A DNA stretch of 64,000 bases from Longimicrobiales bacterium (GTDB taxonomy: Bacteria; Gemmatimonadota; Gemmatimonadetes; Longimicrobiales; RSA9): the NCBI GenBank assembly GCA_035461765.1, contig DATHUY010000083.1:62001-126000 (forward strand). Direction: 5' to 3'. The notes below the pieces were generated by a model, which did no database searches, had not been told where the DNA came from, and saw only the letters and a list, made by a program, of their open reading frames with translations. The position numbers and the translations under genes were made by a program. Of the stretch, positions 34,417 through 43,973 are shown in pieces (within the stretch, counting starts at the first letter, position 1; every line of letters starts with the position of its first letter).

Positions 34417-36699
34417 CTAGGGCGCGCGCTGTCCCGGGCTGTAGCGGCGCTCCATGTTCGCCTCGACATCGCGCCTGTAAAAATACACATCGCGCAACGC
34501 GCCCTGCGCGTACGCCGCGGCCTGGTCATCGAAATGCGGTGACGCGGGGTCGCCGCTCTCGCCGCCGGCACTGACGGCGCGCGCCCGTACGCTGTCGCCG
34601 AACTCGACCACTGCGATGAAGCTGTTGCCGCTGGTGCCATACCACTTCTTCGTGTTCGGGTACGGCCGCGCACCGAACGAGGCGAGGGATCCCCAGCGGG
34701 CGGACGTGAAGGGCACCGGTATGCTCGGCCGCGCGTCGTCGAAGTTCGGGCCGATCTCCGGGCTGATCCGCTGGAACCGGTTGATGTGGCCCCACGGCGT
34801 CTGCCACGTGCCGAAATCGCTTTCCAGACGCTCGACGGCGCTCACGAGTGCGTCGACCAGCACGGCGCCTTCGGCGCGACCCTGCCCGATGAAGTCTTCG
34901 CCTGACGTGTCGGCTGCGCGGGCGGCGGACGCGACGCGACGCAGCACGTCTTCTCCCCAGAACACCGCGAGTGATGTCGCAACCGAATTGACGCCCCAGC
35001 GGTAGTCCCAGTCGCGCAACACAGCCATCGGCAGGGCCAGCGCAGTCTTCGGGGGCGCGCCGGCGGGCAGCGCGTCGTATGCCTTCACGAGCGACGGCAC
35101 CATCACCTCGAACGCCGGCAGAAAGCTGTCGTAGCCGACCTCCGTGAGCGACGCCATGGTGAAGTCGTCGCGGCCGGGAAGCAGCTTCAGCGCATGATAT
35201 CCGCGTGGCGTCTCCCAGCGCCCGGTCTCGACATATGCGGGATAATCCTCCCGTATCGGGCTGTCCGGGCCCGCCGCCGACCACGGCCAGTTATTGGCGT
35301 TGTAGACCCAGCCGACATCGGGATTGATCACGTTCGGCGTCTCCTCGAGCGACAGCACACCGCGGTAATCGGTGGCGGGATCGCTGCCATCGACGGGCCG
35401 CGTCCAGTCGAGCGCAGGATCGCGTCGCGGGATGTAGTTCGAGTGCAGGTACGCGATGTTGCCTTCCGCATCGGCAAACAGCGTGTTGTTCGACGAGTTC
35501 GTGTGCAGCTCCATCACCTTCAGGTACTCCGTGAGGTTCTGCGCTTTGGTACGGCTGTACGACTGCGTGAGTGCGTTCACCGGCTGCCACATCAGGCTCA
35601 CGCTCAGCCAGTGCTCGCCCTGCCGCCCGACGATGGGACCGTGGCGCGTGAAGTACGCCGTGAACGTGCGCTCCGCCATCCCGTTGTCCGTACGGTACGG
35701 CACCGTGATGCGGCGCTCCATCATCGGCACGTCACGACCACCGTAGCGGTAGTACCGCCGCCCGTCGCGCGTCACTGGCGTCTCGTTGAACCAGTCGATG
35801 TTGTCGACGCCGCTCGACGTGTGCATCCAGCCGGCGCGCTCGTTGAAGCCCTGGTAGATGAAGAACTGGCCCCATGTCACGGCGCCATACGCGTTCAGTC
35901 CCTCGTCGCTCGTCATCTGGAGCTCGGAACGGAAGTAGAACGACGTGTGGGGATTGATGTACAGCAGCGAGTGCCCGTTCACCGTGTTCTTCGGCGCGAT
36001 CGAGATGCCGTTCGAGCCGCGCGGCTCGGGCGCCGGTCCGTCCGGCGACAGCGCCGCTTGTTCCAGCAGCGGCGAGGGACCGGGCGGGACGGCCTCGGCA
36101 CCGCCATAGAACGCGGCGAGATCGCCGAGATCGATCCGTTCGATGTCGCCACCGATGCTGCCTTCCGTGAAGCTGAGCGCCATCCACGGCTCGAAGCGCG
36201 TGATCACGCGCGGCTTCACTTCCGGATGCGTGTGGAGATAGTAGTTCAGCCCGTCGGCGAACGCGTCCATCAGCTTCTTCAGCGGCTCCGGGCTGGCCGC
36301 ATAGGCCGCCTGGAGTGAGTCGGGGTCCGCGTACAGCCGGGCGCGCAGGTCATGCCAGATCGCCGACTCGCCCTCCGCCTGCGCGAGCCGGCCGAGTGCC
36401 ACGATGTAATTCATCTCCACGCGGTTGAAATCATCCTCCGCCTGGGCGTATTCCATGCCGAATACCGCATCCGCGTCCGTCCTGCCATAGACGTGGGCGA
36501 TGCCCCAGCGGTCCCGGATGATCTCGACGTTCTGTGCCTGACGTTCCCAGCGTGCGATCTCTGCGGGCGTGAACCCGTCCTGCGACCCGCTGGGCGCATC
36601 CGCACGCGTTACCGTTTGCGCACGCGTCGGCGAGGTGAACGGCAGCGCGAACGCCGCGAGCAGGGCAAGGCACGTCGTGATGCGGTACGGCGCGTTCAT
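34417..36699 (-). CDS. Penicillin acylase family protein (N-terminal nucleophile hydrolase)
   Basis: A 760-residue exported Ntn-hydrolase of the penicillin amidase/acyl-homoserine lactone acylase family. Signal peptide (YRITTCLALLAAFALPF, then TRAQ), alpha-chain segment EIIRDRWGIAHVYGRTDADA, and the autoprocessing site EPRGSNGISIAPKNT, whose Ser229 would become the beta-chain N-terminal nucleophile. Beta-chain Asn is visible in NANNWPWSAAG. Known substrates of relatives are beta-lactam side chains, acylated amino acids and quorum signals; no quorum-sensing genes are near, so the substrate is open. Residue order suggests an intact enzyme. Confidence 0.92.
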   Translation of the reverse strand: MNAPYRITTCLALLAAFALPFTSPTRAQTVTRADAPSGSQDGFTPAEIARWERQAQNVEIIRDRWGIAHVYGRTDADAVFGMEYAQAEDDFNRVEMNYIVALGRLAQAEGESAIWHDLRARLYADPDSLQAAYAASPEPLKKLMDAFADGLNYYLHTHPEVKPRVITRFEPWMALSFTEGSIGGDIERIDLGDLAAFYGGAEAVPPGPSPLLEQAALSPDGPAPEPRGSNGISIAPKNTVNGHSLLYINPHTSFYFRSELQMTSDEGLNAYGAVTWGQFFIYQGFNERAGWMHTSSGVDNIDWFNETPVTRDGRRYYRYGGRDVPMMERRITVPYRTDNGMAERTFTAYFTRHGPIVGRQGEHWLSVSLMWQPVNALTQSYSRTKAQNLTEYLKVMELHTNSSNNTLFADAEGNIAYLHSNYIPRRDPALDWTRPVDGSDPATDYRGVLSLEETPNVINPDVGWVYNANNWPWSAAGPDSPIREDYPAYVETGRWETPRGYHALKLLPGRDDFTMASLTEVGYDSFLPAFEVMVPSLVKAYDALPAGAPPKTALALPMAVLRDWDYRWGVNSVATSLAVFWGEDVLRRVASAARAADTSGEDFIGQGRAEGAVLVDALVSAVERLESDFGTWQTPWGHINRFQRISPEIGPNFDDARPSIPVPFTSARWGSLASFGARPYPNTKKWYGTSGNSFIAVVEFGDSVRARAVSAGGESGDPASPHFDDQAAAYAQGALRDVYFYRRDVEANMERRYSPGQRAP

Positions 36700-36749
36700 G
36701 GCGGTCTCCCGGTGAGCTGAGCTGCGCCGGCTGTCCCGTGCGGTACGGT

Positions 36750-36777
36750 CGGCTGAGTCGCGACGGCTGAGTCGCGA
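36750..36777. repeat. Two exact copies of a 14-bp unit CGGCTGAGTCGCGA
   Basis: Exact tandem copies at 36750-36763 and 36764-36777, followed by a partial third copy. They lie in the 163-bp gap upstream of the penicillin acylase gene. They could be simple slippage or a pair of regulator sites at non-helical spacing. The rest of that gap shows nothing else clear. Confidence 0.6.
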
Positions 36778-36862
36778 CGGCTGTCGAGTGGAGCGCGGCG
36801 CGCTGAGCGACGCCAGACGTCATATTACAGCGGCGCCGGCGAACCCGCACGCGCCTGAGGCG

Positions 36863-38098
36863 TCAGCGGCGAGCAGCGTGCGGCCGCTCGAGCTGATCCG
36901 TGAGCGGACCAGGTCCGGCGCTGCCGCTTCCCGGGCTGATGCCGAGCAGAGCGGCAACGAACGCGTGAATGTGGACGTTGCGGAATGCCGGGATGCGCGA
37001 CCCTTTCCGCACGCCTGCTCCGCTGGCAATGAAGATCGCCTGCATCTCCCGCATCGCCGGCGACCAGCCGTGTGCGCCGGGCGGAAGGACCTGCCGTGTG
37101 CGGCCGATCACCCAGCCGGGTTCCGCGATGACGATCAGATCGCCGAGACGCGGATCGGACCAGCGCCATTCGCGCGGGAGATCGCTGCGGTACCAGGTGC
37201 GAATATGCGGAACAGGCTCCAATTGTGCGCGCAGCAATTCCATGCGCGCAGTGTCGCCGTCCGCATAGATCGTGGTGAAGGGTCCCTGGAACATCGCGTG
37301 CACGCCATCGAGCGATACATCATGCTCATCGAGGAATACGGCACCGCGCACATCCGCCATACCGTGATCCGACACGACGATCACGGCAACGCTGTCGCCG
37401 TGCGGCAGGGCTCGGATGCCGCGCATGAGCCGACCCATCACCGCGTCTGCATGCGCAATGGCGCTGTCCGCCTCCGGCGACTCCGGCCCGTGCCACGATC
37501 CGGCGTTGTCCGTGAACTCGAAGTACGTGGTGAGCAGGCGCGGCCGCTCGGCGGCGGGCAGTTGCAGCCACGCGAGCACGGAGTCAACGCGCGCGTCCGG
37601 TGCGACATCCTCATCGAACGGATGCCATATGTCGGGCCGCACGCCCTGCACATCGGCCTCGGTCCCCACCCAGAACATGCTGGCGGTGCGCAGTCCCTGC
37701 CGGCGCGCCGCCACCCAGATCGGCTCCCCGCCGTACCACCGCCCGTCCTCGACGGTCGTGCGGTCCGCGGGCGTGTACAGCCCCAGGTCCGGATCGCGGA
37801 ATGTGTTCGCCGTCAGGCGATGCTCTTCCGAATACATCCCCGTTGCGATCGCGTAATGATTCGGGAACGTCTTCGTCGGCATGACCGGAAGGAGACCATC
37901 CGCACGCACGCCCGTACGCGCCAGGGAGTCCAGTACCGGCGTCAGCCCGCGATCGAGGTAGTCGTATCGGAAGCCGTCGAACGAGACCATGACCACGTAT
38001 CCCGCGGGCGGAGGCGTGGCAGAACCGATGGAGGGCACTGCGTCGTTGCGGCCGGCGCAGCCCGCAAGGAAAAAGGCGCCGACCAGCCACGCATGCAT
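36863..38098 (-). CDS. NPP-type alkaline phosphatase family lipoprotein (ectonucleotide pyrophosphatase/phosphodiesterase)
   Basis: A 411-residue alkaline-phosphatase superfamily enzyme of the NPP branch. Lipoprotein signal MHAWLVGAFFLAGC (Cys14). Metal and nucleophile residues are visible: Asp41 in VSFDGFRYD, nucleophile Thr77 in PTKTFPNHYAIATG, FTDNAGSWHGPES (Asp and His), VSDHGM (Asp, His) and AHGWSP (His). It likely hydrolyses phosphodiester or pyrophosphate bonds outside the cytoplasm. The ATG was chosen for the lipobox; longer frames lack a signal and a ribosome site, and this ATG itself has only a weak one. A strong hairpin lies just upstream, at the end of the alcohol dehydrogenase transcript. 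Confidence 0.9.
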   Translation of the reverse strand: MHAWLVGAFFLAGCAGRNDAVPSIGSATPPPAGYVVMVSFDGFRYDYLDRGLTPVLDSLARTGVRADGLLPVMPTKTFPNHYAIATGMYSEEHRLTANTFRDPDLGLYTPADRTTVEDGRWYGGEPIWVAARRQGLRTASMFWVGTEADVQGVRPDIWHPFDEDVAPDARVDSVLAWLQLPAAERPRLLTTYFEFTDNAGSWHGPESPEADSAIAHADAVMGRLMRGIRALPHGDSVAVIVVSDHGMADVRGAVFLDEHDVSLDGVHAMFQGPFTTIYADGDTARMELLRAQLEPVPHIRTWYRSDLPREWRWSDPRLGDLIVIAEPGWVIGRTRQVLPPGAHGWSPAMREMQAIFIASGAGVRKGSRIPAFRNVHIHAFVAALLGISPGSGSAGPGPLTDQLERPHAARR

Positions 38099-38222
38099 CC
38101 AGCCGGCCGCGCGGAGACGGTATGACGCGCCGTGCGGATGCGGCGCGGTGCTGCGGCCTGTCGTCGTGCCCACGTCGGAGTTGTCCGGATCAGCTGTGAA
38201 CGGTGAGGACCCGGGGAAGAAC

Positions 38223-38261
38223 GTACGGGCGCGGCCTCTCCGCAAGAGGCCGCGCTCGTAC
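38223..38261 (-). terminator. 17-bp-stem transcription terminator after the alcohol dehydrogenase gene
   Basis: The arms at 38223-38239 and 38245-38261 pair over 17 bp with a single G-U wobble and a 5-nt loop. The structure begins 8 bp after the dehydrogenase stop on the minus strand and is followed by GTTCTTCCCC. It is the strongest terminator-like hairpin in the window. Confidence 0.75.
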
Positions 38262-38269
38262 AGCCGGAG

Positions 38270-39400
38270 TCAGGTGGTGATGGCCACCTTCAGGACGCCG
38301 TCGCGCTGATTGGCGAACAGGTCGTACGCCTCCTCGATGTCATCGAGGGAGTAGCGGTGGGTCACGAGGGGGCGCAGGTCAACGCGGCCGGAGCCCACCA
38401 CGTTCATCAGCCGCCGCATCCGCTCCTTCCCGCCCGGGCAGAGCGTCGTGATGACCTTGTGGTCTCCGAGACCGGCCGCGAATGCGTCGATCGGCATGGT
38501 CAGCTTGCCGGAGTAGACTCCGAGGCTGGACAGCGTCCCGCCGGCGCGCAGCGACCGTAGCGCGCTTTCGAACGTCGCCTGCGTGCCGAGCGCCTCGATC
38601 GCGACGTCCGCGCCGCGGCCGCCCGTGATCTCCATGACCGTCTTCACTACATCGTGGTCACGGTAGTTGATCGTGATGTCGGCACCCAGCTTCACGGCCA
38701 TGGCCAGGCGCTCCGGGATGCCGTCCACCGCAATGATGCGGCTCGCGCCCATGAGCTTCGCGCCGGCCGTGGCGCACAGGCCGATCGGCCCCTGTGCGAA
38801 CACGACGACCGTGTCGCCAATGCGGATATGGCCGCTCTCGGCGCCGCCGAATCCCGTGCTCATGATGTCGGGACACATGAGCACCTGCTCGTCCGTAAGC
38901 TCCGCGGGTACCGGCGTGAGGTTCGCCATCGCAAACGGAACGCGCAGATATTCCGCCTGACAGCCGTCGATCGTGTTGCCGAACTTCCAGCCACCGATCG
39001 CCTGGGCGAACCCGTCGCTCCGGTCCGACCCGCACTGCGACCGGTCGTTGTCCAGGCACGCATGACACTGGCCGCACGGCGTAATCGCACCGACGATCAC
39101 ACGCTGTCCGACATGGTAGCCCGTCACCCCGGCGCCCAGCTTCGCGATGATGCCGACCGGCTCGTGTCCGACGGTCAGGCCCGGATTCACCGGATATTCG
39201 CCTTTCAGGATATGGACGTCCGTGCCGCAGATCGTTGTGGTCGTCACGCGGATCAGCGCCTCGCCGGCGCCGATCTCCGGGACCGGCTTCTCCTGGAGCT
39301 CGATGCGGCCATTCTTCACGAACACCGCCGCCTTCATGGTCCTGGGCAGCGCTTCCGGATCGAATGGTGTGCGTCTCGGTGCCTCAACTACTGTTGACAT
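38270..39400 (-). CDS. Zinc-dependent alcohol dehydrogenase (medium-chain family)
   Basis: A 376-residue MDR-family dehydrogenase. Catalytic Zn ligands are in TTTICGTDVH and GHEPVG; structural Zn loop CGQCHACLDNDRSQC is complete; the Rossmann motif is seen near VVFAQGPIGLCATAGAKLMG, followed by IIAVDGIPERL. The style resembles the isopropanol/secondary alcohol dehydrogenase-like group. It oxidises alcohols or reduces aldehydes with NAD(P)H in the cytoplasm. The ATG at 39400 has GGAGGG directly upstream; a much longer frame opposite the TM2 gene is spurious. Transcription appears to end at the 17-bp hairpin just downstream. Confidence 0.93.
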   Translation of the reverse strand: MSTVVEAPRRTPFDPEALPRTMKAAVFVKNGRIELQEKPVPEIGAGEALIRVTTTTICGTDVHILKGEYPVNPGLTVGHEPVGIIAKLGAGVTGYHVGQRVIVGAITPCGQCHACLDNDRSQCGSDRSDGFAQAIGGWKFGNTIDGCQAEYLRVPFAMANLTPVPAELTDEQVLMCPDIMSTGFGGAESGHIRIGDTVVVFAQGPIGLCATAGAKLMGASRIIAVDGIPERLAMAVKLGADITINYRDHDVVKTVMEITGGRGADVAIEALGTQATFESALRSLRAGGTLSSLGVYSGKLTMPIDAFAAGLGDHKVITTLCPGGKERMRRLMNVVGSGRVDLRPLVTHRYSLDDIEEAYDLFANQRDGVLKVAITT

Positions 39401-39517
39401 ACAGCCCTCCGCGTCAGTACGTACTTCACTGGGACACAGACAAGTTGTGCCCGGACGCGTTCGCGATCTGTCAGGTAATTCACGCTGCACTGTCAGGCTA
39501 TATCCACCCGCAGCACG

Positions 39518-40498
39518 ATGGCATCGTCCACATTGAGCCCGAACCGGAAGCTGGACGCCGACTTCGCCGAGGAGATACTCGCGGAGCTGTACACCTACCC
39601 GCGCCGGCGCGCGTGGGTGGCGTGGATACTGTGGCTGTTCCTCGGCTGGTTCGGCGGCCACCGCTTCTACCTCGACCGGTACGGCACCGGGCTGCTCATG
39701 ATGTTCACCGGCGGCGGACTGCTGGTCTGGTGGGTGGCGGACGGCTTCTCCATCGCCGCCATGGTGCGCGACTTCAATGCGGACCAGGCGCTCCGGGAAA
39801 AGGTGCGGCAGCCGCCGCGCGAGCTGGATTTCATGCCGCCACTCTCGCGCGACGTGCTGAGCCGACCGCCGGAATGGACGGAGAAGTGGCACACGGCCGG
39901 CACCGGTCGTAGCGGCATGCGCCTGACCGGCGACATCATGGTGCTGCTGGTAACCGGGCTCGGCCTCGGGTCAGTCGCGAGTGCCGCTGGTGTATACGAG
40001 GCGGTGGCCGCCGTCATCGTCCTGGCCGCACTCACGGCTGGCGGCGCCGGCGCGGGAGCGTTCGCTCACCTGCCCGTCGTCCACCAGCTGATCCGCTGGA
40101 ATCACCGGCTTCGCCTGTTCTACTACTACAACAAGCCCGGCAATCCGTTGGCGCTCCTGTTCCGTCCCGTGACGGCCGCCGTGCTGGCGCCGTTCCGCCG
40201 GCGCGACCGCGCGGAGGTCAGGCTCTACCTCCAGCTCGGCGGTGTCTTTACCCTGCTCTTCCTGTTGCTCGATCTCGCGGAGGCGGTCGCGGCCGACGGG
40301 CTCGGCGCCCTGAGCCCCGGCAGCCTGTTTGGCCTCTGGGTCAGGGAAGCGGTCACTACATTCATCGTGATCTACGCGTTCGCCACGCCGATCGGCGCCG
40401 TGCTCACGCTCCACCTGCTCATGCGACGCACGCACACGGTCCCGCGCGTGCTCAGCGTGCTCGTCGTCGTCACGCTCGTGCTCGGCATGCTGACCTGA
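39518..40498 (+). CDS. TM2-domain membrane protein
   Basis: A 326-residue membrane protein. A TM2 domain lies at about 28-85 (WVAWILWLFLGWFGGHRFYL, then GTGLLMMFTGGGLLVWWVAD), with the conserved GGHRFYLDRYGTG turn between its two helices. About five further helices follow (VLLVTGLGLGSVASAAG, AVIVLAALTAGGAGAGAF, LGGVFTLLFLLLDLAEAVA, AVTTFIVIYAFATPIGAVL, VLSVLVVVTLVLGML). The C-terminal half is not one I recognise. Function unknown. The gene is divergent from the alcohol dehydrogenase (117-bp gap, no confident promoter) and convergent with the orphan permease gene. Confidence 0.85.
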   Translation: MASSTLSPNRKLDADFAEEILAELYTYPRRRAWVAWILWLFLGWFGGHRFYLDRYGTGLLMMFTGGGLLVWWVADGFSIAAMVRDFNADQALREKVRQPPRELDFMPPLSRDVLSRPPEWTEKWHTAGTGRSGMRLTGDIMVLLVTGLGLGSVASAAGVYEAVAAVIVLAALTAGGAGAGAFAHLPVVHQLIRWNHRLRLFYYYNKPGNPLALLFRPVTAAVLAPFRRRDRAEVRLYLQLGGVFTLLFLLLDLAEAVAADGLGALSPGSLFGLWVREAVTTFIVIYAFATPIGAVLTLHLLMRRTHTVPRVLSVLVVVTLVLGMLT

Positions 40499-40532
40499 GC
40501 TCGTGCCCACCGGGCCAGAGCCCGCATATGCA

Positions 40533-43202
40533 TCAGTCAGCCGCCAGTGCGGTCACCGGACTCACGGAGGCGGCACGTCGCGCCGGGAGCCACGCCGCCA
40601 CCGCAGCGATCAGCAGGAGAAGCACGGGAACCGCGGCGAATGTGACCGGATCCATCGGCACGACGCCGAAGAGCTGCCCCTCGAGCAGCTGCGTCAGCCA
40701 TGCCGCTGCGATCATGCCGATGACCACCCCTGCCCCCGCCAGCGCCACACCCTCGCCCATCACCATGCGCACGATGCTGACCGGCCGCGCGCCCAGCGCC
40801 AGCCGGATACCCATCTCGTTCGTCCGCCGTGCTGCAGTGAAGGATATGACACCATACAGGCCGATCGCTGCGAGCAGCAGTGCAAGCGCCGCGAACGTCG
40901 TCAGCAGCACCGCCGTGAAGCGTGGCTGGGCGAGCGCGGCAGCGGCCACCTCATCGAGCGTGCGCACGTCGGAGATCGGCAGCATCGGGTCGGCCTGGCG
41001 GATCTCGCTGCGCACCGCCGGCAGCACGTCGAGCGGACTGCCCGCCGTCCGCACCACGAGTGTGAGACCGCGCAGCGGCGACCCGCCGTTCCGCTCGCGC
41101 GAGAACTGCGACTGCAGCAGCACCATCTCTTCGCGCACATCCTCGATCACGGCGTTGTGCCGCACATCCGGTATCACGCCAATGATCTCGATCCACGGCT
41201 GGTCCAGCGTGCCGAGATGGAACCGTCTGCCAATGGCACTGACGCCCGGCCAGTAGCGCGCAGCCATCGTCTCGTTCACCACCGCGACCAGCGGCGCGTC
41301 AGCGTGATCCGCGCGCGTCGGGTAGCGCCCCTCTACCAGCGTGATGCCCATCGTCTCGAGGTACCCTGGAGTCGCGATCTGCCAGTCACCGTGGGGATTC
41401 GCTTCCGGGGTGCGCTCCACGCCCTCGATCGTGATGCCCCAGTTCCCGATCGTTTCCGTCAGAGGCAGAATCCGAACTCCCGCCGCCGATTCCACGCCCG
41501 GCAGCGCCGCGATTCGGTCGAGCAGCGTCTCGTAGAACTTTGTAACACCTGCATCATCGGGGTATGCGTCCGCCGACAGCGCGAGCCGCAGCGTCAGCAC
41601 GTTCTCCGTGTCGAAGCCCAGATCGATGCGACGCATCTCGATGAAGCTGCGCGCCAGCAGTACGGCACCGATCACCAGCACCAGCGACAGCGCAGTTTCC
41701 ATGACCACGAGTGTCCGGCGAATGCCGCGTCGGAGAGGCGCGACGTCGCCGCGACTCGATGCCATGGTCCGTGCGACGTCCACCCGCGACAGCTGCAGCG
41801 CAGGCGCCAGACCCGCGAGCATCGTCGTCACGATCGCCAGCAGCGCAGTGAATGCGAGCACCGTCACGTCCAGTGTGATCTCGCGTGCGCGGATCACATT
41901 GACCGGGACCATCGCGCTGCCGATGCGGATAGCCGCCCACGCCAGACCCAGCCCCAGCACCGCCCCGGCAAGGGCCAGGAGTCCGCTCTCGACGATAAGC
42001 TGGCGCGCGATCCGCGCCCGGCTCCCGCCCAGCGCTGCCTGCGTCGCCACCTCCCGCCGGCGCGTGTCCGAGCGTGCGAGCAGGAGATGCATCACGTTGG
42101 CACACGCGATCAGCAGAATGAATCCGACCGCGCCGAAGAGGACCAGCAGTGCGGGCCGCACCCCGCCGAGCAACAGGCCATCAAGCGGAATCGCCGCACG
42201 CTGCAGACTGCCGTCGGCGTTGGAGAGGTAACCGGCACTCTCCCACGTTTCATCGGTCCGCCGGATCTCTGCACTGGCCTGCGCCACCGTCACGCCCGCC
42301 GCCAGCCGCGCGACAATGAAATACGAGCGGTTGCCCCACGACATATTCGTGTCCGGTCCGATCTCCACCGGTATCCACAGCTCCGTCGGCCGCTCGTTGC
42401 GGTAGTCGAGGGGAAGCTGGAAACCCGATGGCATGATCCCGATCACGCGCCGCGGCACACCGTTGACCCGGATCGTCTCACCGATCAGATCACTTCCGCC
42501 GAACCGCCGCTGCCACAGGTCGAATCCGATTACGACGACGTCCGCAGCTCCCGCCTCCGCCTCGGCCGCGCTGAACGTGCGCCCGCGCAGTGGAGCCACC
42601 GCCAGCGTGCCGAACATGTTCGATGTCACCGCCGCAGCGCTCACCCGCTCCGGCGCCGCGCCGTCCGTCAGATTGGCCGCGAAATCCGTGTATCCGGCAA
42701 TGTCGCTGAAACTGCGCGTCGCTTCCCTGTACTCGAGCAGCTCGCGCAGGCTCAGCCACGTGTCATCCGCCTGACTCCCGGCCGGGTCCCAGAACAGCAC
42801 CAGCCGTTCAGGCTCGCCGTACGGGAATGGCTCCAGCAATACACTGCGCACCATGCTGAACATGGCCGTGTTCGCACCCACTCCGAGCGCCAGCGTGCAC
42901 AGCGCCACCACCGTGAAGCCCGGCCGCTTCAACAGCCGGCGCATGCCCAGCCGCACGTCCTGCCCGAATCCATGGAGCAGATTGCCCGTCCACGTGTCAC
43001 GCATCTCCTCGCGGAACCGGTCCGGCGCGCCAAACGTCACCAGCGCCGCCCGCTTCGCCTCGCCCGGCGCCATGCCCGTCGCTTCACGACGCCTCCTCTC
43101 CTCCTCGACGTGGAACGCCATCTCCTCTTCCATCTCCCGCTCCAGCTCCCGCCGTCGCAGCAGATGCCGCAGCCGCTCCCGCCAGCCGTCGATCACAGAC
43201 AT
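40533..43202 (-). CDS. MacB/FtsX-type orphan ABC permease with PadR-linked N-terminus (ADOP)
   Basis: An 889-residue permease with the charged N-terminal extension found in acidobacterial-type orphan permeases ([20 protein letters not shown], then [10 protein letters not shown]-like segment), two MacB periplasmic cores and FtsX halves ([59 protein letters not shown]). A PadR regulator gene precedes it with a 6-bp gap, the usual pairing for this group. It has no ATPase partner in the window. It is a paralogue of the gene at 17134-19548, which lacks the N-terminal extension. The substrate is unknown. Confidence 0.92.
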   Translation of the reverse strand: MSVIDGWRERLRHLLRRRELEREMEEEMAFHVEEERRRREATGMAPGEAKRAALVTFGAPDRFREEMRDTWTGNLLHGFGQDVRLGMRRLLKRPGFTVVALCTLALGVGANTAMFSMVRSVLLEPFPYGEPERLVLFWDPAGSQADDTWLSLRELLEYREATRSFSDIAGYTDFAANLTDGAAPERVSAAAVTSNMFGTLAVAPLRGRTFSAAEAEAGAADVVVIGFDLWQRRFGGSDLIGETIRVNGVPRRVIGIMPSGFQLPLDYRNERPTELWIPVEIGPDTNMSWGNRSYFIVARLAAGVTVAQASAEIRRTDETWESAGYLSNADGSLQRAAIPLDGLLLGGVRPALLVLFGAVGFILLIACANVMHLLLARSDTRRREVATQAALGGSRARIARQLIVESGLLALAGAVLGLGLAWAAIRIGSAMVPVNVIRAREITLDVTVLAFTALLAIVTTMLAGLAPALQLSRVDVARTMASSRGDVAPLRRGIRRTLVVMETALSLVLVIGAVLLARSFIEMRRIDLGFDTENVLTLRLALSADAYPDDAGVTKFYETLLDRIAALPGVESAAGVRILPLTETIGNWGITIEGVERTPEANPHGDWQIATPGYLETMGITLVEGRYPTRADHADAPLVAVVNETMAARYWPGVSAIGRRFHLGTLDQPWIEIIGVIPDVRHNAVIEDVREEMVLLQSQFSRERNGGSPLRGLTLVVRTAGSPLDVLPAVRSEIRQADPMLPISDVRTLDEVAAAALAQPRFTAVLLTTFAALALLLAAIGLYGVISFTAARRTNEMGIRLALGARPVSIVRMVMGEGVALAGAGVVIGMIAAAWLTQLLEGQLFGVVPMDPVTFAAVPVLLLLIAAVAAWLPARRAASVSPVTALAAD

Positions 43203-43208
43203 GCTACC

Positions 43209-43544
43209 TCACCCCGTCCAGGCGAGTACACGATTCACCGCCATCACCTGCCGCGCAAAACTGTCCCGCTGCCGCTCCAGATGTCGTTGCCCCGACGCCG
43301 TGATACGGTAGTACCGCGCACGCCGGCCGCTCTCCGTCTGCCGCCACTCCGCACGGATCCAGCCTTCCTTCAGCAGACGCTGCAACGCCGGATACAGCGA
43401 GCCCTGGTTCACATCGAAGACACCGCGCGATATCTCCTGCAGCCGGCGACCGATCCCGAAGCCGTGCTCCGGCCCAACCGACACCACGCGCAGTACCATC
43501 ATGTCCAGTGTGCCCGGCAGCAGCTGGGCGGATTCTCCGGCCAC
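43209..43544 (-). CDS. PadR family transcriptional regulator
   Basis: A 111-residue winged-helix PadR protein. GTLDMMVLRVVSVGPEHGFG and QGSLYPALQRLLKEGWIRAE form the N-terminal winged helix; RRARYYRITASGQRHLERQR ends the domain. Start is GTG with AGGAGGGG at good spacing. It is co-transcribed with the downstream orphan permease (6-bp gap) and probably represses that operon. Two palindromes overlap its likely promoter, so autoregulation is likely. The inducing ligand is unknown. Confidence 0.93.
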   Translation of the reverse strand: MAGESAQLLPGTLDMMVLRVVSVGPEHGFGIGRRLQEISRGVFDVNQGSLYPALQRLLKEGWIRAEWRQTESGRRARYYRITASGQRHLERQRDSFARQVMAVNRVLAWTG

Positions 43545-43554
43545 GAACCCCTCC

Positions 43555-43602
43555 TGTAGAATGGCTACATGAAGGGTACGACGGCTACATGTAGATAGTC
43601 AA
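43555..43602 (-). promoter_or_regulatory. Promoter and palindromic operators of the PadR-permease operon
   Basis: On the minus strand TTGACT (43597-43602) and TACCCT (43573-43578) are separated by 18 bp and read as -35 and -10. A perfect palindrome CTACATGTAG (43585-43594) sits between them. A second site TGTAG-N5-CTACA (43555-43569) lies near the expected transcription start. Both share the CTACA half-site, so they look like PadR operators. The inferred leader is short (about 20 nt). Confidence 0.7.
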
Positions 43603-43750
43603 GAGGAAAGGGATGGATGCAGCGACTCCGACCGATGGACGGGGCGGCTTTCGGCGTTCGTGAGAATAGGGGCTCTCCGACTGTTGCTGCGGGCGAGGGG
43701 TAGATCTGACAGCGGGGACTTTGCGGCGTACTTCACGGCGTGGCTGCCTT

Positions 43751-43922
43751 CTCTAGCAGATTCAATGCGGAGAGCGCGGAGGTGAGGAGCGCGCGGAGAT
43801 GCATCGCCCGTTCATAGATTCGAGTAGCGTCACCAGCCGGGTAAACCCGAATCTGCCCTGGCTCCGTCCAGACTCTCCGTACTCCAGAACCTCCGCGCCC
43901 TCCGCGATTGAATCTGTTAGAG
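43751..43922. repeat. 172-bp intergenic inverted-repeat element 2 (GCGGAG arms)
   Basis: Left arm 43751-43782 and right arm 43890-43922 are inverted near-copies (core CTCTAxCAGATTCAAT followed by GCGGAGxGCGCGGAGG) with two substitutions and one single-base gap. Beyond the arms a GGAG periodicity continues. The interior contains a small inverted pair (GATTCG and CGAATC). The element lies downstream of the oxidoreductase operon and upstream of the PadR promoter, in a 429-bp gene-free stretch (43545-43973). The remaining part, 43603-43750, shows nothing I can name. Confidence 0.78.
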
Positions 43923-43973
43923 CCGTCTCAGCACCACGCAGATCGAACGCCCCGACGACCTCGAACGCGGCAA

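Noticed and set aside
35194-36318. A 374-codon open frame opposite the penicillin acylase gene
   Set aside because: Composition is Arg/Val/His-rich without recognisable motifs, while the opposite strand encodes a full enzyme.
39401-39892. N-terminal extension of the alcohol dehydrogenase frame
   Set aside because: It runs antisense through the TM2 gene, and a good ribosome site precedes the ATG at 39400.
40503-43559. A 1018-codon open frame on the plus strand
   Set aside because: It lies antisense to the orphan permease and PadR genes, has Arg/His/Gln-rich composition with no domain pattern, and is a by-product of high GC third positions.
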